A DNA stretch of 40,669 bases from Verrucomicrobiaceae bacterium E54 (GTDB lineage: Bacteria; Verrucomicrobiota; Verrucomicrobiia; Verrucomicrobiales; Akkermansiaceae), in contig JAKZES010000047.1 in NCBI GenBank assembly GCA_022548915.1, positions 1 through 40,669 of the forward strand, written 5' to 3'. The translations under genes and the position numbers were made by a program. The notes beneath the pieces are model-generated. The model worked only from the letters and a program-made list of their open reading frames with translations. It was not told the DNA's origin and did no database searches. Positions 1 to 8,071 of this stretch are shown piece by piece. Within the stretch, counting starts at the first letter, position 1, and each line of letters begins with the position of its first letter.

Positions 1-95
1 AATCTGCGTAATCCGTTCAATCCCCTAAATCCGCGGTATTCGGCACGATTCAGCCTTGGCAGATAATCACTCGTCTGTAAGGCGGCCTACACTAG
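1..95. repeat. Left arm of long inverted repeat flanking lexA
   Basis: This stretch is an imperfect reverse complement of 946-1041. Read from the outer end, both arms begin AATCTGCGTAATCCGTT and both end, beside lexA, with a nearly perfect 26-nt block (70-95 against 946-971, one mismatch) finishing in GGCCTACACTAG. The middle is more diverged, with a one-base gap. The window starts at base 1, so the arm may extend further left. No open reading frame of substance lies inside it. Confidence 0.85.
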
Positions 96-98
96 GAG

Positions 99-188
99 GC
101 GGGCCGCCCCCGGGCCCGCGCAGCCGACGCCTCGAAATCAGCCGGCCGTCCGCTCCGCCATCCCCATCGCGGGGCGGGGGCGCCCCGC
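99..188. other. Two GC-rich hairpins 3' of lexA
   Basis: Two strong palindromes lie between the lexA stop and the inverted-repeat arm. The first pairs GCGGGCC (99-105) with GGCCCGC (113-119). The second pairs GCGGGGCG (169-176) with CGCCCCGC (181-188) around a GGGG loop. They could end lexA transcription, but neither is followed by a U-tract in the lexA direction, so a standard intrinsic terminator is not supported. Confidence 0.4.
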
Positions 189-222
189 CTCCTGATTCAC
201 CGCCCGCGCCACCTCCGGAAAC

Positions 223-840
223 TCACGCGGCACGATTGCGCAGCAGGCCGATCATCACGCCCTGGATCACCAGTTCCCTGGCGGGGATCAGATCGGGATA
301 GTCCGGATTCTCCGCGTGAAGGTAGGGCTTGCGGTCCTTGATCACATAGCGTTTCAGCGTCGTTTCGCCATCGATCAGGGCCGCCACAATGTCGCCCTTC
401 TTCGGCTCACGGAATTCCAGCACCACGGTGTCGCCGTCGCAGATGTGGGCATCGATCATCGAATCGCCCCTGACCTTGAGCGCAAAGGTCCGGGCCGTCG
501 GGCGAACTCCGAGTGAGCGGATGTCGATGGAGATGCAGCCTTCCTGCTCCGGCGGCGCGTCCTGCGCCATGCCCGCCGCGATCGATCCATAAACCGGAAT
601 GTCGACGATCTCCTCGCGGTCCAGGTCCTCGGGGAAGACCACCGCCCTGGCCTTGTTCGGCAGCCGCTGGATGGCTCCCTTCCTTTCGAGCGCCCGCAGG
701 TGGCTCACCGCGGCCGTCTGGCTGGCGAATCCGAAGTGGTGCTGGATTTCACGCGTCGAGGGCATCAGTCCCAGTTCGCGTTGGTAGGCTTTGAGATACT
801 CGAGGATCTCCTGCTGTCGACGGGTCAGTTGTTCGGCCAT
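223..840 (-). CDS. lexA: LexA repressor
   Basis: SOS-response repressor, 205 residues, the usual family length. The N-terminal winged helix-turn-helix (about residues 1-70) carries a LexA-type recognition region, PSTREIQHHFGF followed by VSHLRALERKGAI. The C-terminal S24 peptidase domain has the self-cleavage site at Ala89-Gly90 (SIAAGMAQ), the catalytic Ser127 in GDSMID and the general base Lys163 in TTLKRY, so RecA-stimulated autoproteolysis should be intact. The ATG start at 838-840 is supported by a perfect LexA box 14 bases upstream (855-868), implying autoregulation. No SOS partner such as imuA, imuB or dnaE2 follows. The gene is unusual in sitting inside a long inverted repeat. Confidence 0.97.
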   Translation of the reverse strand: MAEQLTRRQQEILEYLKAYQRELGLMPSTREIQHHFGFASQTAAVSHLRALERKGAIQRLPNKARAVVFPEDLDREEIVDIPVYGSIAAGMAQDAPPEQEGCISIDIRSLGVRPTARTFALKVRGDSMIDAHICDGDTVVLEFREPKKGDIVAALIDGETTLKRYVIKDRKPYLHAENPDYPDLIPARELVIQGVMIGLLRNRAA

Positions 841-854
841 GGTTCGATGAACAG

Positions 855-868
855 TGTTCGCAGGAACA
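855..868. promoter_or_regulatory. LexA operator (SOS box) of lexA
   Basis: The sequence TGTTCGCAGGAACA is an exact match to the verrucomicrobial LexA motif TGTTC-N4-GAACA known from published work on this phylum. It lies 14 bases before the lexA start codon, where bound repressor would block lexA transcription. A second imperfect pair of half-sites (GGTTC and GAACA, 841-853) overlaps the space up to the start. No other full match was noticed in the window. Confidence 0.88.
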
Positions 869-945
869 AACCACGTCCATTTGAACAGTGCAAGCCGATT
901 CTGGAGGGCGATCCACCGCCCTGTCAGTTCCCCAGGGCGATCAAG

Positions 946-1041
946 CTAGTGTAGGCCGCCTTACGGACGAGCAACTATCCGTCAGGGCTGGATCAGGCCG
1001 ACTACCACGGATTTAGGGGGATTAAACGGATTACGCAGATT
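946..1041. repeat. Right arm of long inverted repeat flanking lexA
   Basis: Reverse complement partner of 1-95. The inner end (946-971, CTAGTGTAGGCCGCCTTACG) is nearly perfect and the outer end (about 1016-1041) is again well conserved, with a more diverged centre. The arm begins 105 bases upstream of lexA, so it lies outside the LexA box. No transposase is present, so this may be a non-autonomous element pair or a recombination product. Confidence 0.85.
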
Positions 1042-1055
1042 CTTTGGTTCCTGAA

Positions 1056-1121
1056 AATCTCCGTAATCCCCTTAATCTGCGGTTCCCAAAACTACCAATC
1101 TGTTAGACAGACCACACTAGG
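1056..1121. repeat. Third, shorter copy of the lexA-flanking repeat
   Basis: Starts AATCTCCGTAATCCCC, continues TTAATCTGCGGTT and ends CACACTAGG, matching both ends of the 1-95 element in the same orientation but lacking about 30 bases of the middle. Together with the right arm (1016-1041) it forms an imperfect palindrome. The rest of 1122-1328 holds no supported gene; a 44-codon ORF at 1185-1319 has no supporting evidence. Confidence 0.6.
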
Positions 1122-1328
1122 GAGAAGATCAGGACCATGACGCTGTTTAGAAACCAGGATGGATCGGATCAATAGGATGATTTCATGAAAAGTCCTTTCC
1201 CATTCGAAGGGATGCACTCTCAAAGCGGGTTCCTTGGCTCAGAGGCCCAAGATCATATCCATCCCATTCATCATGGTCCTGATTTCTCCCCTCAATTCTC
1301 GACTCCATCCCCAGCTTGATCACCCTGG

Positions 1329-2315
1329 TCAGTTCCCCGCCATCTGCTGGTTCCACATCGGCGAAGGCTTCAGGTCGAGCGGCCGGCAGATCACGATCCC
1401 GGCGTGCTTCGACGAGCCGTTCAGGTAGTCCGTGATCGGTCTGTCGATGATCGTTCTCCGCCCCTTGTCGCGATCGGAGGTGGCGTGGGCGAAGTAGGCG
1501 CGTCCGCCGCGGCGGACGATCAGCCCGACGTGCGAGGTGTAGCCATACTTCCAGGTGCTGGTGATCGCGCAGATGTCCCCGTCCTGCAGCAGGTGCTCGA
1601 CACTGCGGACCCGGGATTTCGGAACGTGGTAAACCGGCAGGCGCGACAAGCGCTTCTCGATGCCGGCCATCAGGGGAATCAATTCCCGGTTGTTCCGAAG
1701 GTAGCGGTAGCTTCTCCACTGTTCCGGCATGTAGCGGATTTCACGGCGCAGCCGCACCGCTCCCGGCAGACTGCTGGTCACGTTCTTGGCGAGACCGCGC
1801 TTCTGATTGTCGTGGAAGACCTCTTCGAGGTGATGCATCCGGCTGATGTAGCTGCCGTTGCAGCGGCCGCCGCGATAGCGCTCCAACTCGATCATGTGCA
1901 GAAGGTCCTCCGGCCGGTAGGGACCCGGCTTGTAGGCCAGCATCCGGGCGAAACCGAGGGCGTTCTCGTAGTAGGTCCAGCAGTCCATGCCGTTGAGGTT
2001 GACGACCGGACTCTCGATGTGATCGTCGACCTCCAGCGTGTAGTTGACATAGGGAACCCCGAGCATCGCCGTGGCCGCTTTCACGGTCCGTTGGCCCAGG
2101 GGCAGGCGGCGCCAGTTCTCGCGCTCCGCCTTGGCGACCAGCGCGCGGAACTTCGACTCGCCCTTGAAAACCGTCGACATCGGCAAACGGGCCTGGCTGG
2201 GCGGCGTGACCGAGTGCGCGGCCGTAGAAACGGGAACCGATTCGACCGAACCGCCGCCACCGCACGCGGCCAGCAGCAGGACCCCCGATGTTGCGAGAAC
2301 CTTCCAGAATTTCAT
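1329..2315 (-). CDS. DUF1460-type NlpC/P60-like lipoprotein
   Basis: Predicted lipoprotein of 328 residues from the ATG at 2313-2315. That start gives a clean type II signal peptide with lipobox LAAC (lipidated Cys18) and a glycine-rich linker; a longer frame to 2399 would bury the signal peptide. The body resembles DUF1460, a papain-like amidase family related to N-acetylmuramoyl-alanine amidases. A catalytic-type Cys112 sits in [14 protein letters not shown] and a His262 in YTSHVGLIV. Such enzymes act on peptidoglycan fragments or other amides at the cell surface; the substrate here is unknown. It is divergent from the sulfatase remnant and appears to be monocistronic. Family assignment rests on the two motifs and overall length. 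Confidence 0.75.
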   Translation of the reverse strand: MKFWKVLATSGVLLLAACGGGGSVESVPVSTAAHSVTPPSQARLPMSTVFKGESKFRALVAKAERENWRRLPLGQRTVKAATAMLGVPYVNYTLEVDDHIESPVVNLNGMDCWTYYENALGFARMLAYKPGPYRPEDLLHMIELERYRGGRCNGSYISRMHHLEEVFHDNQKRGLAKNVTSSLPGAVRLRREIRYMPEQWRSYRYLRNNRELIPLMAGIEKRLSRLPVYHVPKSRVRSVEHLLQDGDICAITSTWKYGYTSHVGLIVRRGGRAYFAHATSDRDKGRRTIIDRPITDYLNGSSKHAGIVICRPLDLKPSPMWNQQMAGN

Positions 2316-2515
2316 GGTCCGGAGACTATCTGCCTTCGCCTGACTTGGAAAGCCTTCAGTCCTTGCTTGCAGAAAGGTCAGGAGCAGAAATGCCTTCATC
2401 GCCCTGCCATACCTACGGACCGGATGCCACCTTTCACCGCAAAGGGCTCGTCATGCAGTCGACAACCTCCGCCGTCGCGCTCGACCTTTCTTCGCGCCAC
2501 GTCATGCTTGTCAGC

Positions 2516-2935
2516 ATGCTCCGGCGAACGAGAACCACTCTGGCCGCCGCCCTGCTCGCGGTCACCGCCACCGCTGCGGAGAGCGCGCCCAACTTCCTCA
2601 TCATCCTCGCCGACGACCTCGTCGACTTCACCGACCTGCTGCCGACGCTATGCGAGCTTTCCGGCGCCCCCCTTCCCGACGAAATGACCCACGGTCGCAG
2701 CTTCGCCCCGCAGCTGCTGGGCAAGCCGGGCCAACCGAGGGAATGGGTCCACATCCAGGACAAGGAACAGCGACACATCCGCAGCCGGGACTTCATCCTC
2801 GACCACCGCGGCCAGCTGCGGCCGGTCGTCGAACTCCGGCGGTCGCCCGCCCCGGTCACGACCCCTCCCGATTCGGACGAAGAGGCCGCCGCCCGCCGAA
2901 GCCTCCAAGCGGCATTCGAGAAACTCGGAGACTGA
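2516..2935 (+). pseudogene. Internally deleted sulfatase remnant
   Basis: The frame encodes a signal peptide, the sulfatase N-terminal strand [11 protein letters not shown] with its metal-binding Asp pair, then jumps directly to the late sulfatase segment [19 protein letters not shown] and a C-terminal tail. The central region of some 250 or more residues is missing, including the C/S-x-P-S-R formylglycine motif and the remaining metal ligands, so it cannot be an active sulfatase. The frame is open across the junction near 2620, so a short secreted product of 139 residues could still be made (in-frame ATGs at 2453 and 2504 are alternatives). It lies 40 bases upstream of the GH28-like gene, suggesting it was once part of that locus. 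Confidence 0.8.
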
Positions 2936-2975
2936 GGCATGACAGGGACCTGCTCCCGCGTATACCTTCCCGCCG

Positions 2976-4490
2976 ATGCACCGTTTCCCCTTCATCCTTC
3001 TCGCCGCCGCCCTGCTGTCATCGTTGGCGGCGACAGTCGTGCCATACAATTTTCCGACGGAAATGCCGCGCAGCGCGGCCTACCAGGCCAGCATCGACGG
3101 AGCCGAAATCCCCGCGATTCAGACCAAGCGTGGCGCCTTTCTCAGCTTCGGCATGACCGCGCCGGTCGAAGTCGTCGTCTCCGTCGGGAAAAGGCCCGAC
3201 GCCGTGGCGATCCGGCCGCTCAGCGCGGGTATCAAAGCGAAGGTGGACGGAGAAACGGTTCGCTTCCGTCTGGAGAAACCCCGCAACCTGAGCGTCGAGA
3301 TCGATGGCAACCTGGAAGATCCCCTGTTCGTCTTCGCCAACCCGGTGCGCGAGGCTCCCGACCGCAGCGATCCGAAGGTGCGATTTTTCGAGGGAGGAAA
3401 GGTCCACGATTTCGAGGAAATCCAAGTCGGCGACGGCGAGACGCTCTACCTCGAGGGCGGCGCGATCGTCCGCGGGGTTGTCCGCGCCCGCAAGGCCGAC
3501 AAGATCGCGATCCGCGGTCCGGGCATCCTCGACGCCGGCACCCGCGAGCGGAAGATCAACCACCTCGTCCTGCGCGAATGCCGCGAAGCCCTGCTCGAGG
3601 ACTTCATCATCCTCGATCCCCACGGCTGGACGATGCACCTCAGCGCCTCCGAGTCGGTCACCGTCCGCAACACCAAGGTGATCGGCTGGCGCAAGAACAG
3701 CGACGGACTCGACATCGAATACTCGAAGAAGGTCCGCGTCGACGGCTGCTTCTGGCGGACCAACGACGATCCGATCGCGGTCAAGGCGATCTATCCGCCC
3801 GGGATCACCCACGTGCCCTTCGAGGAGATGATCAACCCCGAAACCCTGGCCGGCCACGACGTCGAGCGCGTTCCCGGCGACAGCATGGGCGACATCCTCA
3901 TCGAGAACTGCGTCCTGTGGAACGACGACGGCGGTCAGGGCTTCGAGATCGGCTTCGAACTCCGCATCGACCACATCCGCGACATCACCTTCCGCGACTC
4001 CGACATCATCCACGTCAAGGGCGGTGCCTTCACCCTGCACAATGGCGACAGCGCGCAGGTCGAGGATGTGCTCATCGAGAACGTGCGGGTCGAGAACCCC
4101 GACCGCCTGGTCGATTTCCACGTCGGCCTCTCGATCTACAGCGACGACGTCCCACGGGAATACCACCGCAGCAATCCGAAGCGCAAGGCCCCGCCGAGCC
4201 GCCCCGAAGTGGCCAACAATCCGTGGCAATGGTTCGTGCCGCCGGCGGAGGAAACCGCCCGCTACGAGAAGAACCGCGGCCTCGTCCGCAACGTGACCTT
4301 CCGCAACGTCAGCACCGGCTCGAAGCCGAAGAAGCCGTCCATCCTCAACGGCTTCAGCCCGGACAAGGGCATCTCCGGCATCGTCTTCGAGAACCTCCGC
4401 ATCGATGGCGAACTGATCCGCTCGGTCGAGCAGCTCGATCTCTACCAGAATCACATCTCGGGCGTCGAGTTCCGCGTCACCGGCGAGTGA
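2976..4490 (+). CDS. GH28-like pectinase-fold glycoside hydrolase
   Basis: Secreted protein of 504 residues with a Sec signal peptide (residues 1-20). A beta-sandwich-like N-terminal region (about 25-150) precedes a right-handed beta-helix with GH28-type signatures: a GPGILDAG turn near 181-188, NSDGLDIE at 241-248 and a paired-Asp motif DDPIAVK at 264-270, matching the polygalacturonase catalytic aspartates. The family hydrolyses alpha-galacturonide or related glycosidic bonds. The spacing differs from classic polygalacturonase, where GDD and GHG motifs follow, and no clear GHG or RIK was seen, so the substrate could be another uronic-acid or sulfated polysaccharide. The neighbouring sulfatase remnant, intact sulfatase and beta-helix protein fit a polysaccharide locus. 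The ATG at 2976 gives the best signal peptide; no strong ribosome site is visible. Confidence 0.75.
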   Translation: MHRFPFILLAAALLSSLAATVVPYNFPTEMPRSAAYQASIDGAEIPAIQTKRGAFLSFGMTAPVEVVVSVGKRPDAVAIRPLSAGIKAKVDGETVRFRLEKPRNLSVEIDGNLEDPLFVFANPVREAPDRSDPKVRFFEGGKVHDFEEIQVGDGETLYLEGGAIVRGVVRARKADKIAIRGPGILDAGTRERKINHLVLRECREALLEDFIILDPHGWTMHLSASESVTVRNTKVIGWRKNSDGLDIEYSKKVRVDGCFWRTNDDPIAVKAIYPPGITHVPFEEMINPETLAGHDVERVPGDSMGDILIENCVLWNDDGGQGFEIGFELRIDHIRDITFRDSDIIHVKGGAFTLHNGDSAQVEDVLIENVRVENPDRLVDFHVGLSIYSDDVPREYHRSNPKRKAPPSRPEVANNPWQWFVPPAEETARYEKNRGLVRNVTFRNVSTGSKPKKPSILNGFSPDKGISGIVFENLRIDGELIRSVEQLDLYQNHISGVEFRVTGE

Positions 4491-4495
4491 TGGCT

Positions 4496-4543
4496 GTGGC
4501 GCAAAGCTCCGCTTTGCGAGAGATCGGCGAAGCTCCCGCTTCG
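4496..4543 (+). repeat. Dispersed GTGGCGCAAAG hairpin, copy 1, plus second hairpin
   Basis: GTGGCGCAAAG begins six bases after the GH28-like stop codon. CGCAAAGC (4500-4507) pairs with GCTTTGCG (4511-4518) over a TCC loop. A second stem, CGAAGC (4528-4533) with GCTTCG (4538-4543), follows. The same GTGGCGCAAAG-N5-CTTTGCGAG-N-GATC pattern recurs near 24833-24862, and a related perfect palindrome lies at 8001-8027. It may fold at the 3' end of the mRNA; there is no U-tract. Confidence 0.75.
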
Positions 4544-4626
4544 GCTTGAGGAACTGCCGCACTCTGAAGATTGACCACCTCCGGCGATTCTCCTATTTAA
4601 TGCGGGAATTTGTTTGGTTGAACCTC

Positions 4627-7600
4627 ATGATGCGCCCCGCCCTTTTTCTGCTGCTGACTCTCTTCCTTTTTCAAGCCGCTCCGCTCGGTGCCTCGATCCT
4701 GCGCGTGAAATGGGACGCCACGGGTGCCGCCGATGGCAGTTCCTGGGCCGACGCCTTCCCTTATCTTCAGGACGCGCTGGCGGCCGCCGCACCGGGCGAT
4801 GAGATCTGGGTGGCAGCGGGAATCTACTACCCCGACGAGGGCGCGGGCCAGGTCGACAACGACCGCACGAGCAGCTTCGTGCTCGATCAGGACATCAGCC
4901 TGTATGGCGGGTTCGTGGGAACGGAGCCTGACCTTAACGCACGGAACTTCAATCCAGCGAAACCCGTCACCGTGCTGAGCGGCGACCTCGACCAGAACGA
5001 CGGCAGCAAGGATGCCGATGGCGTCATCACCGACCCCGACTCGATCACGGGTGACAACAGCTATCAGGTGGTGACTGTCCAGGGCGGATCGGCAGATGTG
5101 TTTATCGACGGCTTCACGATCACCGGGGGGAAAAGAAAGACAGTCGCCCCCGTTACCCCTACCGAGAGGAGTGGGGCAGGCATCTACGCGGTCCTCTTCG
5201 AGTCCCTGGACCTGAGGTCGTGCCGGATCCAGGGCAACCACTCGGGTTTCGGCGGGGGCATGTTTGTTTCCGGATCGAACGTGGACCTCTGGAATTGCAG
5301 TTTTCTCTCCAATCGCGGCGAAAACGGTGGGGCCTACTACGGCAACAACGGAGGATCGATCGCCTTCCGCAGCTGCGTCTTCGCCGGCAATGCGGCGACG
5401 CGCGGCGGCGGCGCCTACATCGCAAGCAACAGCACGAACCAGTTCATCAACTGCACCTTCCACGGCAATTCCGCCATCGACGACCTCGGCTCCGGCATCC
5501 ACGACCTCGGCTCGTCGAGCGAACTGATCAACTGCGTGGTCTGGAACTCGTTCTCATCCGACGGCCCGCTGGACGAGATCGACAACAATGGCACCGACTC
5601 GCTGACCTATTCGCATACCCTGGTGCAGCACCACGACCTGTCGGCGTCCGGCTCCAACCTCGACGGCACCGACCCGGCCAACGATCCGCTCTTTCTCGAA
5701 ATACTCGCCTTCAACCAGTCGCCGCAGGTGTGGACCGACTTCCGCCAGGCCTCGAATTCGCCGATCAACGACGCCGGTGACGACACCCCGGTGTTCCTGA
5801 TTATCGACATCGTCGGCCGCGAGCGAATCTTCAACGACACCATCGACCTCGGAGCCGTCGAATACCAGCCACGCATCTGGCACGTCGATGCCGACGCGAC
5901 CGGAACGATGGACGGCACCAGCTGGGCGACGGCCTTCGACGACCTTCAGGATGCGTTGGCGGCCTGCATCAACGGCGACGAGATCTGGCTGGCGGAAGGC
6001 ATCTACCGCCCGGGCGACGGCAGCGACAGGAACGCGAGCTTCGTCATCGACGACACGATCCGGCTCTACGGCGGTTTCGCCGGAAACGAGACCGACCGCG
6101 AAGCCCGGGCGCCGGCAGTGAACTTCACGGTGCTCTCCGGCGACCTCGACCAGAACGACACGGTCAATTCGCTGGGCATCACCACCGATCCGGCAGGCCT
6201 CGTGGGAAACAACGCCCATGTCGTTTGTGCGGTTTTCGTCCCGGTCGACGGAGCCTACAACACCGAGCCGGTTCTGCTGACGGGCGTGACCATCACCGGT
6301 GCGCTGGGCGGGGTGTCGGGAGCGGGGCTCAGCGTGGCCGGGGGTGCGTGCGACACCGATGTGATCAGCTGCCGCATCCGCGGCAATTCGGCGGACTTCG
6401 GAGGCGGGGTGATGGCCAACCTGAACTCCCGCGAGCTGCGGATGGAGAATGTCATCATCCGCAACAATCACGCCGGATCCGGAGGCGGTGGCATGAACCT
6501 GACCTCCGGTGTGACCGATCCCGCCGTGGCCAACATCCGGCTGACCGGCGTGAGCTTCATCGAAAACACCAGCGACGACGGCGGCGGCGCGATCGAGCAC
6601 TTCGGTGCCCTGCTGATGCAGGATTGCACCTTCACCAGCAACACGGCGGCCACATCGGGTGGGGCCGTGTTGTCGACCTTCGGGGGGAGGGCGCGGATTG
6701 ATGGCTGCCACTTCAACACCAACACCGCGAATGTCGGCGGGGCCCTCGACCTTCAGGAGAATGCCGAGGTGACCGGCAGCAGCTTCGTCGGCAACACCGG
6801 CACGCAGGGTGGCGCCATCGAGGCCGAGACGGATCTGATCGTGGACGACTGCACCTTCACGGGTAATGAAACGACCGCCGCAAGCCAGGGGGGTGGTGCC
6901 ATCAATGCGGATTTCGCGACGATCACCCGCTCGACCTTTGTCTCGAACGTCTCGATCTCGGGAGGAGGAGCGCTGCGGTTTTCAAGCACCGGAAGCCGGG
7001 TCGAAAACTGCACCTTCGAAGGAAACGAAGGAAGTGGAGGCGGCGCCATCGACGTGTCCTTCGGCGGCGTGGACGTGGTCAACTGCGCCTTCTCCGGCAA
7101 CGCGACGGGATCCGGCGGCAGCGGCGGAGCGATCCGCTTCGACAATTCGGCGACCGGCTCCTTGGTCAATTGCTCGTTCCAGGGCAACCACGCGAATCTC
7201 GGTGGAGCGGTGGCCGTTTCCTCGGGAACCGTGGCCATCGCCAACACGGTCATCTGGGGCAACGACGCGACCAGCACGGCCGTGGTCGGCGGCGAGTCGA
7301 TCTATGTCGATCCATCCTCGACCGTCACCTACTCGCACAGCCTGCTGGAGTTCCTCACCCCGGCCGGGGTGGGAAACCTCGACGGCACGAATCCCGCCAA
7401 CGATCCGAATTTCACCTCCCCGGTAAATCCGCTCACCGCGCCGGCCACCGGTGCCGACCTCCGCCTGCAGGCGGGCTCGCCGGTCATCGACCAGGGACTG
7501 AACTCGGCCAACGACACCACGCTGGAACTCGACGGCCTGCTGCGCTTCGCCGGACCGGCGATCGACCTGGGTGCCTACGAATTCGGCTCCTCGACCTCGG

Positions 7601-7962
7601 TCACCTTCGCTTCCCTGTTTCCCACTCTCGCGCCCGGCGACGATGACAACGGCAACGGTCTCTCCAACTATCTCGACTACGCGCTCGGCACCGACCCGAC
7701 CGGGCCCTTCGACCCCTCCGGGCGGGTGCTCCTCAACGGCAACATCCTCACGCTACCGTCGCGCGCCGGTGCCGCGGACGTCTTCGCCACCTGGGAGAAG
7801 TCCACGACCCTCGCCACCGGTTCATGGAGCGAGATGGTCGAGGGAGTCGACTACAACGTCGACTCGGTGAACACCGTCGGCAGCCAGACCCTCACCGAGA
7901 TCGAGTTGATTGGAGTGACACCGCCCATCTTCTTCCGTCAGTCCTTCGACACGACCCCTTGA
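4627..7962 (+). CDS. Large secreted right-handed beta-helix protein with duplicated module
   Basis: Extracellular protein of about 1111 residues; the start at 4627 (or 4630) gives the signal peptide MMRPALFLLLTLFLFQ, while an upstream ATG at 4546 would add an unlikely extension. It contains two successive modules. Each opens with the same header: GSSWADAFPYLQDALAAAA at about 4736-4792, then GTSWATAFDDLQDALAAC at about 5914-5967. Each continues with GGF..GNET/GTE-type turns, a DLDQND motif and many short CTF.GN / GGGA coils typical of Pmp-like parallel beta-helices (choice-of-anchor Q type). A C-terminal Ca-binding-like segment, DDDNGNGLSNYLDYALGTDP, and a terminal beta domain resemble tails common in verrucomicrobial secreted proteins. 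Role probably adhesion or polysaccharide binding; no catalytic motif was found. Confidence 0.8.
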   Translation: MMRPALFLLLTLFLFQAAPLGASILRVKWDATGAADGSSWADAFPYLQDALAAAAPGDEIWVAAGIYYPDEGAGQVDNDRTSSFVLDQDISLYGGFVGTEPDLNARNFNPAKPVTVLSGDLDQNDGSKDADGVITDPDSITGDNSYQVVTVQGGSADVFIDGFTITGGKRKTVAPVTPTERSGAGIYAVLFESLDLRSCRIQGNHSGFGGGMFVSGSNVDLWNCSFLSNRGENGGAYYGNNGGSIAFRSCVFAGNAATRGGGAYIASNSTNQFINCTFHGNSAIDDLGSGIHDLGSSSELINCVVWNSFSSDGPLDEIDNNGTDSLTYSHTLVQHHDLSASGSNLDGTDPANDPLFLEILAFNQSPQVWTDFRQASNSPINDAGDDTPVFLIIDIVGRERIFNDTIDLGAVEYQPRIWHVDADATGTMDGTSWATAFDDLQDALAACINGDEIWLAEGIYRPGDGSDRNASFVIDDTIRLYGGFAGNETDREARAPAVNFTVLSGDLDQNDTVNSLGITTDPAGLVGNNAHVVCAVFVPVDGAYNTEPVLLTGVTITGALGGVSGAGLSVAGGACDTDVISCRIRGNSADFGGGVMANLNSRELRMENVIIRNNHAGSGGGGMNLTSGVTDPAVANIRLTGVSFIENTSDDGGGAIEHFGALLMQDCTFTSNTAATSGGAVLSTFGGRARIDGCHFNTNTANVGGALDLQENAEVTGSSFVGNTGTQGGAIEAETDLIVDDCTFTGNETTAASQGGGAINADFATITRSTFVSNVSISGGGALRFSSTGSRVENCTFEGNEGSGGGAIDVSFGGVDVVNCAFSGNATGSGGSGGAIRFDNSATGSLVNCSFQGNHANLGGAVAVSSGTVAIANTVIWGNDATSTAVVGGESIYVDPSSTVTYSHSLLEFLTPAGVGNLDGTNPANDPNFTSPVNPLTAPATGADLRLQAGSPVIDQGLNSANDTTLELDGLLRFAGPAIDLGAYEFGSSTSVTFASLFPTLAPGDDDNGNGLSNYLDYALGTDPTGPFDPSGRVLLNGNILTLPSRAGAADVFATWEKSTTLATGSWSEMVEGVDYNVDSVNTVGSQTLTEIELIGVTPPIFFRQSFDTTP

Positions 7963-8000
7963 AGCCCGCCTCAGGATTCAAGGTTGGACCAAGCCTGCAG

Positions 8001-8027
8001 GTGGCGCAAAGCGATGCTTTGCGCCAC
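8001..8027. repeat. Dispersed GTGGCGCAAAG hairpin, copy 2
   Basis: Perfect 12-bp palindrome: GTGGCGCAAAGC (8001-8012) pairs with GCTTTGCGCCAC (8016-8027) around the loop GAT. It lies between the beta-helix gene stop and the sulfatase start. The same core occurs at 4496-4518 and 24833-24862. Confidence 0.8.
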
Positions 8028-8071
8028 AGCCCGGCAAGATCGCGCACTGGAGTCGAGTATGCATCCCTCCG

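Noticed and set aside
1185-1319. 44-codon ORF downstream of the repeat copies
   Set aside because: No ribosome site, no recognisable motif and a composition no different from surrounding noncoding DNA.
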